Of a DNA stretch of 64,000 nucleotides, positions 24,336 to 35,542 are shown one piece after another. Origin of the DNA: Coprinellus micaceus (Eukaryota; Basidiomycota; Agaricomycetes; Agaricales; Psathyrellaceae); assembly GCA_951394405.1 (NCBI GenBank), contig OX596342.1, forward strand, positions 620,001 through 684,000. Direction: 5' to 3'. Within the stretch, counting starts at the first letter, position 1. The number at the start of each line of letters is the position of its first letter. The notes under the pieces are model-generated. The model was not told the DNA's origin. It saw nothing but the letters and a program-made list of their open reading frames with translations, and searched no databases. The position numbers and the translations under genes are program-made.

Positions 24336-25181
24336 TTGGAGTCTGCATTTTATTCGCATCCCTTTCCTTCACGATAATTTTTACGACACTCCACCGTTTT
24401 TCTGCATACCCTTGCATACCCCTTCTCCACTTTGATTCCCTGGTAGGACACATCATTTTGCCCTGAGATTCTCGGATAGGAACTAGAACCATCTTCGCCA
24501 TACGCACATAGATACCTCGCAGCATAATAGTAATTACCTCCATACCATCCAATGAACCAGCTTGGACCTCCGAAATTGCCGGTCTGAACGGGCGGCCCAA
24601 ATACCCCTGGCATCATCCGGTCAAAGCAATTGTCCAATATTTCATCGTCCGTTTTGCGTCCGTTCTTCTGGGGCCTGACTTACCTCTGGCAAACAAGTAT
24701 GACGCTGTATGCCCCACGTAGCACGCGGCGTGTCACGGCGGGCATTGAAATTGGCAGCTTAAGCGCCCGTCCACCTTACTAACGACCAGCCCCGATTAAA
24801 ATGACCATTTGTCCTGAGCCATCAGTGGTCCAAGCAAACTGGGAGCACCCTTTTCCAATCTCCCTATCTCCCGTCTGTCGGCAACGGCGCCTATCTCACC
24901 CAGTGCTCCGGCCGTGGGCCACCCACGAAAATGGGTTGCTATTACATATACCAGGTTGACAGTTTTAGATTCTTCAACCCTACGGCCGCAGTGTAAACAT
25001 GACGAAAAAGGCAGACAGTCGCGTTCCAGGGGCCCTGTCGCACGCAGGATGAATTACCTGAAACGCGATGACGGCGCGCACAATAAGCTCGTTGATATCT
25101 TTAGCCTGGCCGATCTCTCCGTCCGAGTAGCCTGCCAACGGCGTTGTCCTTACTTCTCTGACTTGAACCACCACCACGACG
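24336..25181. other. Intergenic region
   Basis: No supported gene. It carries one copy each of TTAAGCGCCCG (24759-24769) and GGCGCCTATC (24886-24895), only about 120 bp apart. Confidence 0.5.
24759..24769 (+). repeat. TTAAGCGCCCG motif, copy 3
   Basis: Exact 11-mer within a 15-base identity with copy 4. Confidence 0.6.
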
Positions 25182-27041
25182 ATGAAGGACGCGCTCGTGG
25201 CAGATGAAAGGCGAGGCGTGCGGTCAAGGGACACGTTCTGGCTAGCACGACGTGCTGCTGCCGGCGTGGTCATGGCATACGTGGCAGTCATAGCCTTTAT
25301 TATGCTTCCAGCTATCCAGACCTAGTGAGTGGCTTGTCCTTTATCCAGGTGCAGCCAGTCTAATTAGCTCGCCGAAGCACGATCTTTGCGCACCACGTCG
25401 ATGTATGGGGATACTCCAAGTTTGAGCATCCAGAACACTATGGCTTAGCTCGTGAGTGCTGCCGTCCCTAAACGCGACTCGGGCGAGGTCTGACACTCGC
25501 GCAGCTGGAAAAACCGTGAACATGAACCTCACATCGTCCGACAATACGACTATTGGCGCGTGGTTCATCTTCTCTGACTCGTTTTACCGGACCCTCCCTC
25601 ATCCTCACCTCCACACGCACCTCGGCCATGGGACCACGGCCTCACACGAGTCCATCCAGGCCACTTCTCGCACCCACATCCCATCTGCCCTCCAAACGAC
25701 CCCTACCCTCCTTTTCCTCCACGGGAACACAGGAACGCGCGCACACAAGCTGCGCATAGCCATCTACTCGTCGTTGACGGCCCGCCTGGGTGCCAACATC
25801 CTCGCGATCGACTACCGCGGGTTTGGCGACAGCTCAGGGCACCCCACCGTCGAGGGCGTGGGGCGGGACGCGCGGGCGGGGTTCGACTACCTCCTCCAGC
25901 ATGGGGCGAAGCCCAAAGACGTTCTCATTGTGGGCCATAGCTTGGGTACCGCTATTGCCGGGCTTCTTGCCTCTCAGCTTGGGCAAGAGAACCTTGCTTA
26001 CCGGGGACTTGTACTGATGTCGCCGTTCTCCTCCATAAGGACGCTACTGGACCAGTACTACCTCCTAGGCTTCCTGCCATTGTTCAAACCACTCGCCAAA
26101 ATACCGCTGATGCCCCGGTTCATCAGCTGGTCTTTGAAGCATGGATTTGATACCAAGAGGCGTCGCCGATTCAGATCTTGGAAAGGCATGATGGCACGTC
26201 GACCCTGAGTCGGGAATTTCCGAGAAACGGCAGGTGCTCGGCGACAGCAAAAGGCCATCAGTTCAAGTAAGTGCCGCTTGAGGCCAGTGGGGACGTACCG
26301 TGGCTAGTAAGAGCTCGAATGTTTACAGGAGGACAAGAAGGTAGAGATGTACCCAGGGCCTGAGGAGCCAGTGAGGATGAAGGAAAATCGAGAGGTCGTG
26401 CAGTTGCAGGAACGGCGCGAGCTCGATGTTGGCTCGGCGAGGGGGGAGGTTCCGTTCATCAACTCCTGGCGGTAACCAATGCGAATTGTATTTTGGATGG
26501 TTGGTGCGCGTCCCCAGTGGAAGCTGCGTTTAAACGCAAGTGGACGAGCAGTGGGATGACTGCAATGCGGGCGATGACGCGACAAACGTGAGCCGTGGCT
26601 GATCAGCGGCATTCGGTCTTTGCCGTCTTGCTCTGCCTGCCGTTTGCCATCCGGTTTTCCCAATTTGGGGGGGGTCTCAATACCCTCCCCTCCCATCATT
26701 TCTTCCATGATCTGAATCGGTCACGCCTCTTGTTTGATACGCTGAGCCTGGTTCCGGATATCAAGGAGGACGTCCTCATCGCGCACGCTGAGGATGATTG
26801 GGATATTCCACACTCGCATTCAGACGCGCTCTTTGGGGCGTTCCGGGACCTGGGCCTGGCGGCGAAGGATAACTCCACGGTTTCGACGACGCGGGTTACC
26901 GGCTATGGCACCTTCTCGCAGACAAAGGTGGGCAACCGTAACGTCGCGCTGCTCAAGACGGAACGCGGGGGCCATGACCTTGGGAAGGTGGAGGGTGTGC
27001 AGGATACGATTGGGAGGTTGTTTGGGTTGTATAATCCGTAG
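25182..27041 (+). CDS. ABHD12-like alpha/beta hydrolase, interrupted by a 579-bp transposon
   Basis: Serine hydrolase of the ABHD12/BEM46 type. Exons 25182-25324 (N-terminal hydrophobic anchor MAYVAVIAFIMLPAI), 25378-25451 (VWGYSKFEHPEHYGLA) and 25505 onward encode LLFLHGNTGTRAHK, AIDYRGFGDSSGHP and the nucleophile elbow VGHSLGTA. At 26146 the coding sequence reaches GFDT and is broken by a transposon. It resumes in frame after the second target duplication as LSLVPDIKEDVLIAHAEDDW, with Asp in EDDWDIP and His in RGGHDLG. The insertion adds 587 bp (not a multiple of three) and brings a stop at 26206-26208. Unless unusual splicing removes it, the allele makes a protein lacking the Asp and His. 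Joining the flanks with one target copy restores the reading frame, so the insertion is the only visible lesion. Confidence 0.85.
26146..26740. mobile_element. Non-autonomous DNA transposon (hAT-like MITE) with 8-bp target duplication
   Basis: The element spans 26154-26732 (579 bp). The left end CAAGAGGCGTCGCCGATTC matches the reverse complement of the right end CAAGAGGCGTGACCGATTC. Similarity continues to about 40 bp with three substitutions in the first 30. It is flanked by direct copies of TTTGATAC at 26146-26153 and 26733-26740. Long inverted termini plus an 8-bp duplication are typical of hAT-type elements; the superfamily assignment is inferred. No transposase is encoded. The interior carries a coding-like segment with a consensus intron (26267-26328), suggesting captured host sequence. 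Confidence 0.88.
26192..26475 (+). pseudogene. Gene-like cargo inside the transposon
   Basis: A frame open from 26192 (HVDPESGISEKRQVLGDSKR) meets a GTAAGT donor at 26267 and a TTTACAG acceptor ending 26328. It continues in phase as EDKKVEMYPGPEEPVRMKEN to a stop at 26473-26475 (after FINSWR). The 62-nt intron and charged composition look like a real 3' gene end. No family was recognised. A captured host fragment is likely but unproven. Confidence 0.4.
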
Positions 27042-27308
27042 AGTACGGTGTGCGAGAGTGGCATGGTATATATATAGTGCGAACCGGTGACGGTTAATTT
27101 TTGGACATTAGTTGTTGTACCCTACGATACCCTACCATATACCCTCCATATAGTCTGTAGATCTATTTAGCATGGGCCAAGTGTCTGTCATATGATCATT
27201 CTGTCCTCGTCTGCAACAATCGAACGGGAGGGACGAAGCTTCGCCCAAGAGCGTCCGCGTGCCCTCACCGGTAGGGGTGGTTATTGGTAGGCGCTTCGTG
27301 ACCGATCT

Positions 27309-29235
27309 TCATAAGTGCTTCAGCTCGATTTCGTCTGCGAAGGGGCGATGATAGGCGTCGCGTAGGTTCAGTATTAGGCGGGACCCCAAAAGGGGGGAGC
27401 TTAGCGCGGCAAGGTTGATCGTAGGCTGGAGCACTCCCAGCTATGATCAAGGTGTGCGGGTCAGTTGGGTGTGGGCGGCGGAGAGAGGCAGCGGACGCAC
27501 CGGGAGCACATACCACGCAAGAATATTCGACAAACAAATCATAATTCCGCTGCATCAACGGAACGTTGAGAAAACGTTGGGGATAAGTGGTGCAAGAATA
27601 GACGCTTACAGAAATGGGAAAACGACGCTATCCCTCAAGAATATCCTGAGCACACTCCCCTCCGAGAACCTCGAACTCACTCCCTCTACGATTGCCTCTT
27701 CCTCTTTGGTCCTTAGACGGCCGGGATGTTCTTTGAGGTACCGTATACCTTCGGCTACAGCGAGACTGAAGATGGCGAGGTCGAAGGTTAGGATGACGAA
27801 CCACATGGCGGCGGACCAGGATGTCCAACCGAGAGGGATGCAGGTCCGGAGTGTCGGACTGTAGATGGCGGAAACTGATACCAACGAATCAGTATTTCTC
27901 GAAATTGGAGCGAAGTTAAGTGCCCAATGCTCCAAAGCAGAAGAGGGGAATAGACCCTGACTGACCTCCAGTGATCCATATGGTCCAAACGATCCCCAGA
28001 GCAAGGCCGGTGATGAGCAGGGCCCCGAGGCAGACCATCATGGAGACGAAGACGATGCGTTGGCGCCGGCAGAGACTATATATTCTGTGTACCATGATTC
28101 CTGCCATATCGGTTTAATTTTAGCAAGCGAACGGGTTCATGCACGCCTTTTAAGGGTGTTTGTGGGGCAGATGGATATACTTGCCTTGGTATGAAAAGAG
28201 CGAGGTCATGGAGAGCCATGTATTCACGGTTCCAAATGAAGGGCCTAAGGGTGAAGATGTCAGTCAGCCTCGGATTTGAGCGGAAGGTAGGTTGGACCAT
28301 TCCTACATCTGCGAGGGAAGGGGTCGCCTTGGTATGAGAACCGCGACGCTGCAAAGTGCAAGGGATACGCACAGCTACCGCTCTAAGTTAATTCCAAACC
28401 AGCAGACTTCGAGCATCCGCCTCTCACCTCGTTGAACTGGGCTTCCGGCAGCCAGAAAAGGACTACGACAATTGAAGCGGGTTGAGCGATTGGCTGTCTG
28501 GGCGCCTCAGATTGACCCAACTCACAAACGATTCCCCACCTATAGAGCGTACACCATTGTCAGAAACCCCAACGGTTGAAATTGAAGGAAGCTCTGAATG
28601 GGCTCACACAAACACGGCGTCGCCAATATAGCGGTTCTGATAAATGCAGAACACGATGTATATGATGATGTCAGTTCATCGTGCATCGTGCCCCAGCAAA
28701 GGGTCTAGGCCCAGAGGTAATTAAAGAACTGAGCGCACCGTGAAGTAGAGAACCTGCACCAAGGAGACCTTCCTCTTCTGCGTAACAAGCTGAGCGCAGA
28801 TGTTCCTTCAAGACCACTCGAAGGCCTTACCCAAATCAACTCGACCTAGAATGGGGTTGGGACAATAAGCGCCCAAAATCTTGGGACGCGTGACTCGGCA
28901 GACTGACCTCAAGATCGAATGTCGTGACTGGGGAGAGAGGATCAGCCAAGCTTCCGAAGAGTGGGCCTTCGACTCTAGGCAATATTACTCACTATGATCA
29001 TACAAGCAAATCGCGGTGAAAACAACTGCATCGTCATCGTTTAGCAACCGCACCCATTTGACGCCCAGGAAGGAACTCCTCCGACGCGTTTGTGACCACG
29101 CGGAAGGTCGAGGTAAGGCGGGTTTTGAACGATGCACGCACCCTGGGAGTAAAGCCCGTTCCTGACGATCCATGCGAGTTGCTCGTAGCTCAGAGGCGGA
29201 GGATTTGGATCAGTGTAGATGCTCGGCATGCGCAT
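27309..29235 (-). CDS. DUF6533-type seven-TM membrane protein, copy A
   Basis: The first exon encodes MPSIYTDPNPPPLSYEQLAW followed by IVRNGLYSQ. Small exons then give AVVFTAICLYDH, VTTFDLE, VELIW, RKVSLVQVLYFT and NRYIGDAVF, which is the order of the DUF6533 signature (YDH...FDLEV..IW...NRY). Downstream exons are hydrophobic: ASIVVVLFWLPEAQF; IVFVSMMVCLGALLITGLAL; FVILTFDLAIFSLAVAEGIR. The C-terminus ends LILNLRDAYHRPFADEIELK with a stop at 27309-27311. The family is expanded in agaricomycetes and has no established function. Exact splice sites at the 5' end are unresolved. A tandem paralogue lies immediately upstream on the same strand. Confidence 0.65.
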
Positions 29236-29807
29236 AACGGTTCAATGGAGGCTAGCGGTGAGGCTGAAGCTTGCCAGCAGCGCACATCGAGAGTGTCAGA
29301 ACGAAGAGGGAAAGATGACAGAGGACAAGTTAAGGGAGCGGTTACGTTACTTATGTGCGCTCTAAAGCATCTGAATTTGAGTTGACATATCTACTCCGAC
29401 TCGGGTATCGTGCATCAGCCTTGAGGCGTTCAGGGTTGTGCTTCGCTATGGTGTCCAAATACTCTGACAATCGGCTTGCTATGGAAGACTTTCAGTGGCT
29501 TTTTGGCGGCCTTCATTAAACTACAGGCCGGTGGATGAGGGCGAAAATGAAGGGGGCTACCGCAGCTGATGGTACGTTTCTCCCCTAGACACGCTCGTTC
29601 GAGCGAGGTAAACGCGTAGATCCTAGTCGGACGCAGAGTTCACCAGAACCGAGTAAACCAACCTATGAGTAGGCGTGCTTTCATATATCGATATCTTACG
29701 TATTTGTGCGCATTACTTTAAGGTCGTTAGTCGAGGTGCAAATACTAGTGTGGAGACTGTACTATCCAGGAAGCCCCCACCGAGTCTATCTTTAGTTACA
29801 AGAATGC

Positions 29808-31762
29808 TTAAGGTGAATGAGGGGGCTCGAACGTCCGTCGAGGAGTCAGAGTGGTCGTTGGGACCGCAACCGCAGGACGGGGAGTAGGGACAGCGTCTGA
29901 CTCTATACTCCGTCGGCAGCTGTTCGACGACGAGAGGAAATCGGCCATCTCCACTACCGCGGGGTCGTCGAGAACCCTCAGCGAGCGTTGGAACTCTTCC
30001 GAAAAGGGGTGGTAGTAGGCGTCCCGGAGGTTTAGGATGAGACGGCATCCGAGAAGAGTTATGGTAACTGACGAGATCGCGGTCGTGTAGGTGCCCGCCT
30101 GGTATCCGTTAGTCTATTAGAAGGAGCGAGGGAGTCCGACTTACGAAAATTAGCTGTGGGACGAGCCACGAAAGGATATTGCTAAATGCAACGATGACGC
30201 TTCTACGGGACAACGGTCAGACGGAACTGCTACAGGGAAATGGGGGTGGAAGGGGACGCACATGAATGGAAATGCGATGCTATCCCTGAGGAGGACGCGG
30301 AAAAGGATACCCTGCTTCGACCAATTTTTCACCGTCAGATAGCGGGAGGAACTTTGCAATGTCAGCTCCTGAGACTCTCGCAGGTACCGCAGACCTTCTT
30401 TTGCCGATAAGATCCAGATGGTAAAATCGAACACCATGGCCATAAACCAGGTGATGACAGACCACCGCGGGATGTCCCAGGCGGCACACACTCGGAGCGT
30501 TGGGACGTAGATGAATGAGTCTGCGTGGGAGGGTAGTAATGATAAGCGATTGTCTTCGGGCAGAACGGAGAATGGGAGGACGAATCGGTGCAAAGAATCC
30601 ACGTACAGGCGATGGCTCTTTGCAAATTCAAAGAGAAGAAGGCTACAACGATTGAGACACAAATAAAGGCCCCTAGGGCAATGCGGAGGTTCCTGTATAC
30701 GTTCTCTTGGTGCCGGTACATGCTGACAACCCGATGGACCATGATAGCTATGGAGCGACAGGACGGACCGAACTGAATACACGGACCGAAAGGACCTGCC
30801 GGGGAGAACGAACCTTGCATTGAGTTCAAAACTATCCCGCCCAGAACGACCTGAACCCTCGTATATGAGGGGCCTGTATACGAAAGTGGAGCATATTGAG
30901 CTTTGAACCATTCCGACACGCGTAAAGTGAATCACGCACATCTGCATCGCATAGGAACCCACGAGGAGTGAGGCCGTAGGGTTCAGGGTAAGAAGGGGGA
31001 GTCGTTACGGTGGAAGTTTACGTACGCCTGGCGTAACCTGAGTATGATGGGGGCATTGAACGAGATAGCAAGAGAACTAACCTCCAGGAAGTTTTCTTCA
31101 GGGATCAGCAGTAGGACTAGGAGGGGATGAGGTGGGCCTCGACAGGGGTTTTAGGTTGGAACTTACCTGCAACGGCATGCCTAGACACGGAACGGTAGTA
31201 AGCAGGAGCTGTCGCAGAAAGGCAACACGCTATCGTGCTTGGGACTCACAAGAACAAAGCGTCACCGGAGTAACGAACCTGTTCGACGACTCAAAACGAG
31301 GTATTTCCGGTAGTTTAAGCGCGCGGACCCACCAAGAAGTAGAGCAGCTGGACGGGCGACTTCTTTTGCCTCTGCGCGGAGAAAATAGTCCGTCAGTTAG
31401 CGTCAACGCGAACCAGACCAGGAAAGCGCACCCATATCAATTCGACCTACGCCCCAATGTTCCTCCAGTGAGACTTATCTCTCCACACGTGTTTTCGAGA
31501 AACCCCACCTCTAAATCAAATGTCGTGACTGGACGAGTGTACTCAATTAATAACCCTGGACAATGGAACTAATGAAAGGCATGTGGACTCACTGTGGTCC
31601 CAGATAACGACTGTAGCTGCTGCGACTATGCACGAAAGAGCCCTTTTAGCCTGCTAAATTTCATGAAAATTGGCGTTAAAAGGACTGACGCTGGAAGTAC
31701 TGGCCCTTTTTCGAGATCCATGCAAGTTCTGCGAACAATACAGGGTCGAATTCGGTGGTCAT
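29808..31762 (-). CDS. DUF6533-type seven-TM membrane protein, copy B
   Basis: The start MTTEFDPVLFAELAW at 31762 aligns with the LAW motif of copy A. Later exons encode KRALSCIVAAATVVIWDH, VTTFDLEV and, near the end, AMVFDFTIWILSAKEGLRYL, FSNILSWLVPQLIF and LILNLRDAYYHPFSEEF. The stop is at 29808-29810 after FEPPHSP. The C-terminal tail is longer than in copy A. The junction of the first two exons is not in phase with any simple GT-AG choice I can find, so this copy may be damaged there or use an intron I have misplaced. Function unknown. Confidence 0.6.
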
Positions 31763-33164
31763 AAGATAAGGAAGACGAGACCCGCCGCGTCGAGCGCGGT
31801 CATGGAGGTGGTAAGAGCAAAACCAAGGAGCACTACCGCCTTTATTCATGCACGCGACCCCCGACTTCGCAACTACTTCGCATGTCGCCCTATGTCGCCT
31901 AGCAAAGGTGAAGTGAACAGAATTGCAACCGTGGAGTGTGAGAGTTCAAGCCGAGGGATAGCATCACGGAGGGACTGCGGCGGATCAGGGTCGCTCACAC
32001 CACAGTGCTGGTCGTCCGACATTCGTCCGACAGCCTTGGGAATGGATAGTTAAGGGGAGGACGCCCCAGGGCATGGGAAGTCCCATCCTGGAGCCTCCTG
32101 GAGCGCTGGCAAGGGGTCCGAACGGTGTTAAGACCGACGATCGCTCTACATCGGCCACGCATGCTGGGAAGGCGAGCCCACTAATATCGGAACGAACGTC
32201 CGATTTCGTCCAGTGGGGCTCTCCATTCAGATTTTTTAAGTCAAAGCGCCCGGTTTCAAAGCGCTTGAAAGGGTTGAGCTGGTGGTTGCGATTCATGATG
32301 GCAAGGTTCAACCAACCCAGTCAACAACGACTCGTCATAGACGGGGTGTATCCGAACCCTCTTTTTGGGTGGAATGGTTTGCCATAAGGGAGAAGCAAGT
32401 CAGTGGGGCTTGAAGTTTGAGTTGAGGGCAAACCAGAACAGCTTGACAGCTTGGACAAGTTGAAGTTGAACCTTAGTCAGCTAGGTATATTCCCACAGTG
32501 GTCTAGCTTAAGCGCCCGTGTGTCAGTCCACCGCGCTGTGAGGGCCTCAAACCCAGATACTAAGCCAAGCCTGGGCAGTGAAAGGAATTCGATGTAAAGG
32601 GAATATATTGCTCTTGACCTCATGAATTGTTTTCCGAATATTGTTAGGCGTCTGGGATCATTCAGACCCTCCTTCTGCGGCCGTCGGGGTGATATGACGC
32701 TTTATAAGCCCTCAGTAAGGCATCCAAGGCTCGCCATATCTTAGTTGGATGGATTTGTGGTTCGAGCGGGCGATATCTTTGCCCGAACGATACAAACCCA
32801 ACACAGAAGCCACACTCATGACCCAATCGTATGGACGGGACTCGAGATCACCAATCAAGATCACCCTCCTTGTCTATCATGTGCTTGATACCCCCCGACA
32901 TCTAATAATCACTCCATACTCTCACTCAGAGCCCCGCCCCCGTACACCCGCCGGTTCGCGATGGACGACTGTAGCGCACCCATATGGTAAGCCAGCCCCT
33001 AAATATAAGCGCTGCATTCGTCATCATCCGGTTGTGACGTTTGCCGGATGGATCACCGAACCCGTATAATAGCCGGACTCTGGTTGAACCTTGTTAGCTG
33101 ACAACCTTCTTTTACTCGTCCCCTCACACCCTCAACGTCCAACCCTCTTAGCCCGGTCGAAGAC
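31763..33164. other. Intergenic region upstream of Prx5-type peroxiredoxin
   Basis: About 1.4 kb with no supported gene. A plus-strand TTAAGCGCCCG copy lies at 32508-32518, inside a 15-base identity (AGCTTAAGCGCCCGT) with 24757-24770. The last 50 bases are pyrimidine-rich leader. Confidence 0.5.
32508..32518 (+). repeat. TTAAGCGCCCG motif, copy 4
   Basis: Exact 11-mer within a 15-base identity with copy 3. Confidence 0.6.
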
Positions 33165-34274
33165 ATGTCTATTATCAAGGAAGGAGAGGCTATTCCTGAG
33201 GGAACGTTCAAGTACGTTCCATGGTCTGACGCTTTGGAGGACAACGTGACTACCACTTTTTCAATTATCTGGGCATAAGGACTGACGGTGTACTTTGTCC
33301 ACGTAGCTCGTCTGTGGCATTCGTGAGTTTCATCTACGACGACTGAGAAGAAGGGCGGGTCTCTGATATGTAATGGCGGTTCCTCAAAGCCATCGACCTC
33401 TCCTCGAATGAGTGGAAGGGCAAGAAGGTAGTCATCGTGTCGGTACCTGGAGCTTTCACTGTACGCCTCTCCTATCTCTCACCGAAGCGACGCTTGACTA
33501 ACTAGCTATCCGACATTCAATCCACCACCCCTTTGCTCATTCCCCCTCAACCCTTGCTCCAACTCCCACCCTCTCTGCCATGTCGCCCGATAATAATGCA
33601 CTAGCCTACATGCCATACCAAACACCTGCCACCCTTCCTCGAGAAGTATGACGAGTTCAAGAGCAAGGGCGTCGACGTGATTGCCGTCCTCGCGGCCAAC
33701 GACCCCTTCGTCATGAGTGGGTGGGCTAGGTTCGAGGGTCTCAAGGATAAGGTTAGTTCTCCTCCAGACGCGTGTTCAAGTTCGGGTTCGGTTTCGCCGA
33801 GCCTCGTTCCCGGTTCCCTCCTCAACGAACGTTCCACAACCCCTGGTTGTATTTGAGCCTTTGGGGGTGAGGCTCGCCATGCTGCTCAGTCCCATTCAAG
33901 GAGCTCGTGATTATCGTCTTCCCATTACTCTCGATTCCCAAACTGTGTGCTATGCTGGAGACTAACCCTGCACTTTTGCCTCCGCAATAGATTGTTGCCC
34001 TCTCCGACAACGGCGCACAATGGTCGAAGAAGATTGGACTGGACAAGGATCTTACTGCGAACGGCCTCGGCATCCGCACCAACCGCTACGCTTTGATCCT
34101 CGAAGACAACGTCGTCAAATACATCGGGGTAAGCTTCCCTTCTCCTTTCCATCTATCTCTCGCACCGGAAGCGTTCAATTTATCATTATTCACGCCTGGT
34201 TCTGTTCGCTATAGGTCGAAACCGCTCCGGGTGTCTCCGTCTCTGGAGCTGAAGCCGTCCTCGCCGCCTTGTAA
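33165..34274 (+). CDS. Peroxiredoxin, Prx5/PMP20 (Asp f 3-like) class
   Basis: Thiol peroxidase of the atypical/Prx5 group. Six exons are deduced: 33165-33245, a 16-nt exon 33307-33322, 33390-33460, 33605-33751, 33991-34128 and 34215-34274. Spliced product motifs are KKVVIVSVPGAFT then PTCHTKHLPPFLEKYDEF, with the peroxidatic Cys in PTCH. These are followed by GVDVIAVLAANDPFVMSGW and NRYALILEDNVVKYIG. It ends VSGAEAVLAAL, without a canonical SKL-type peroxisomal signal, so cytosolic or mitochondrial location is possible. No second conserved Cys was noticed, so 1-Cys chemistry is likely. It is unrelated in class to the PrxQ gene at 3966. Confidence 0.92.
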
Positions 34275-34592
34275 ACCATTTGTCCTTCAAACGATACCAG
34301 CAAACGTCCGTACGTACCGAGAGAAGCAATGAGTAGAATCAGGGATGTACAACTAGAAGAGCGTAGCAATTGCGGACCAACCAATTCGATGATGAGAAGT
34401 ACATACTACACAACCTGGAAGAACCCGCCGCCTGCTTGGCCCCCGCTTCTCGCGAGCATCATTGGTGTCGGTTGGCGCGTTTCATATAATTTCCACCTCA
34501 GCGATGGTGGAATAGAGGAGCAAAACGTTAACTTCGCCTATTTCTGGCGGATCTGGCCTCCCCGTCTCGGATCTCCCCACACGATGCAAAAA

Positions 34593-34673
34593 TGTCCCAG
34601 GGAGGATTCGAACTTCCGGCTTCTCGGAGCAGGGAACCACAACGAGATGATTTAACCCCTAATCGACAAGGAC
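34593..34673 (-). tRNA. tRNA-His (GTG) with 9-nt intron
   Basis: The 81-nt minus-strand sequence folds as acceptor GTCCTTG/CTGGGAC (one mismatch, one GU) and D stem GATT/AATC. The anticodon stem is TCTCG/CGAGA and the T arm is GGAAG-TTCGAAT-CCTCC (one mismatch). Discriminator is A. The anticodon loop reads TTGTGG then nine extra bases (TTCCCTGCT) then C, giving anticodon GTG with an intron at the canonical 37/38 position. A TTTTT Pol III terminator follows the 3' end. The two stem mismatches leave some doubt about function. Confidence 0.75.
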
Positions 34674-35020
34674 TATTGTAGTAAAGGCAGTGGGCGGTTA
34701 TATAACCCCCTCGGTGTCGGGAAGGGCAGGAGGATGGTTTGGTTCTCCGTCGGTCCCCCACAATCGGCTGGCACGAAGCCTCCAGGAGCATGACCAGTAT
34801 ACCCAGCCATAGGGCATTGTTGGTTCGAAATATCTGAGCCAAAAGACGCTGTACGGATGCACCTCCCTATCACAAACGAATCCCACCCTGCCTGAGAGTA
34901 TGTCGCCAAAACGATGCCTCCCGGGCCAGGACATTTATGCCCTTCGTGAAAGACGCGTACACTCTATCCGTACATTGGATCCTAAATCTTAGATTGGTAT
35001 TTCTGTATAGTGTACTGCTG
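34674..35020. other. Intergenic
   Basis: No gene supported; probably the 3' region of the acidic protein gene at 35021. Confidence 0.4.
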
Positions 35021-35542
35021 CTACTTGGGCTGCAGCTTGACAGGCCTCCCATGCGCATCGCGGATGACTCCCTTGACCTTCGTCTCGTTCGATCCTCGTC
35101 CATCGCTGTGTTAGAGTGTGTGGTTAGCGATATTTCAAAGGATAAGGCCGCGCAGAACGACGCACTCAGGTTCGTCCTTTGGTAGGATTGGGCCGTCGGC
35201 AGCTCTGGGAGACAGTCGACGTGAGGAGGAGCATGCTGGGAGATGGCCGATGCTTACCCGTGGTCCTCTTCCTCCTCGATTTCCTCGTAGAACTCCTCCT
35301 CCTCCTCCAGGGTCACCTCAGTCGCGACTGTCACCGATCCGACTGATTTGGATTCCAATACTTCCGTCGTAGTGACTGTAGATCTGCACGGCAAAGATTA
35401 ATTCGTGTGATGGGCGATGAGGCCTCGTTGAAGGCTAAAGATACACTCACTGAGCTACGATGGTCGTCCCATCGTCGGCCGTAGTCGCCGTCGTTTGTTG
35501 AACCACCTTGATGGTTTCAATAGTAGTGGTAGGTTCAGTCAT
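35021..35542 (-). CDS. Small acidic hypothetical protein (about 100 aa)
   Basis: Three exons are deduced. It starts MTEPTTTIETIKVVQQTTAT at 35542, continues VTTTEVLESKSVGSVTVATE and a Glu-rich run EEEEEFYEEIEEEE, and ends KVKGVIRDAHGRPVKLQPK with a stop at 35021-35023. The junctions CA|A TCT and GG|C GAT are in phase. Thr-rich N-terminus, acidic middle and basic tail indicate a disordered protein. No family was recognised. Confidence 0.6.
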
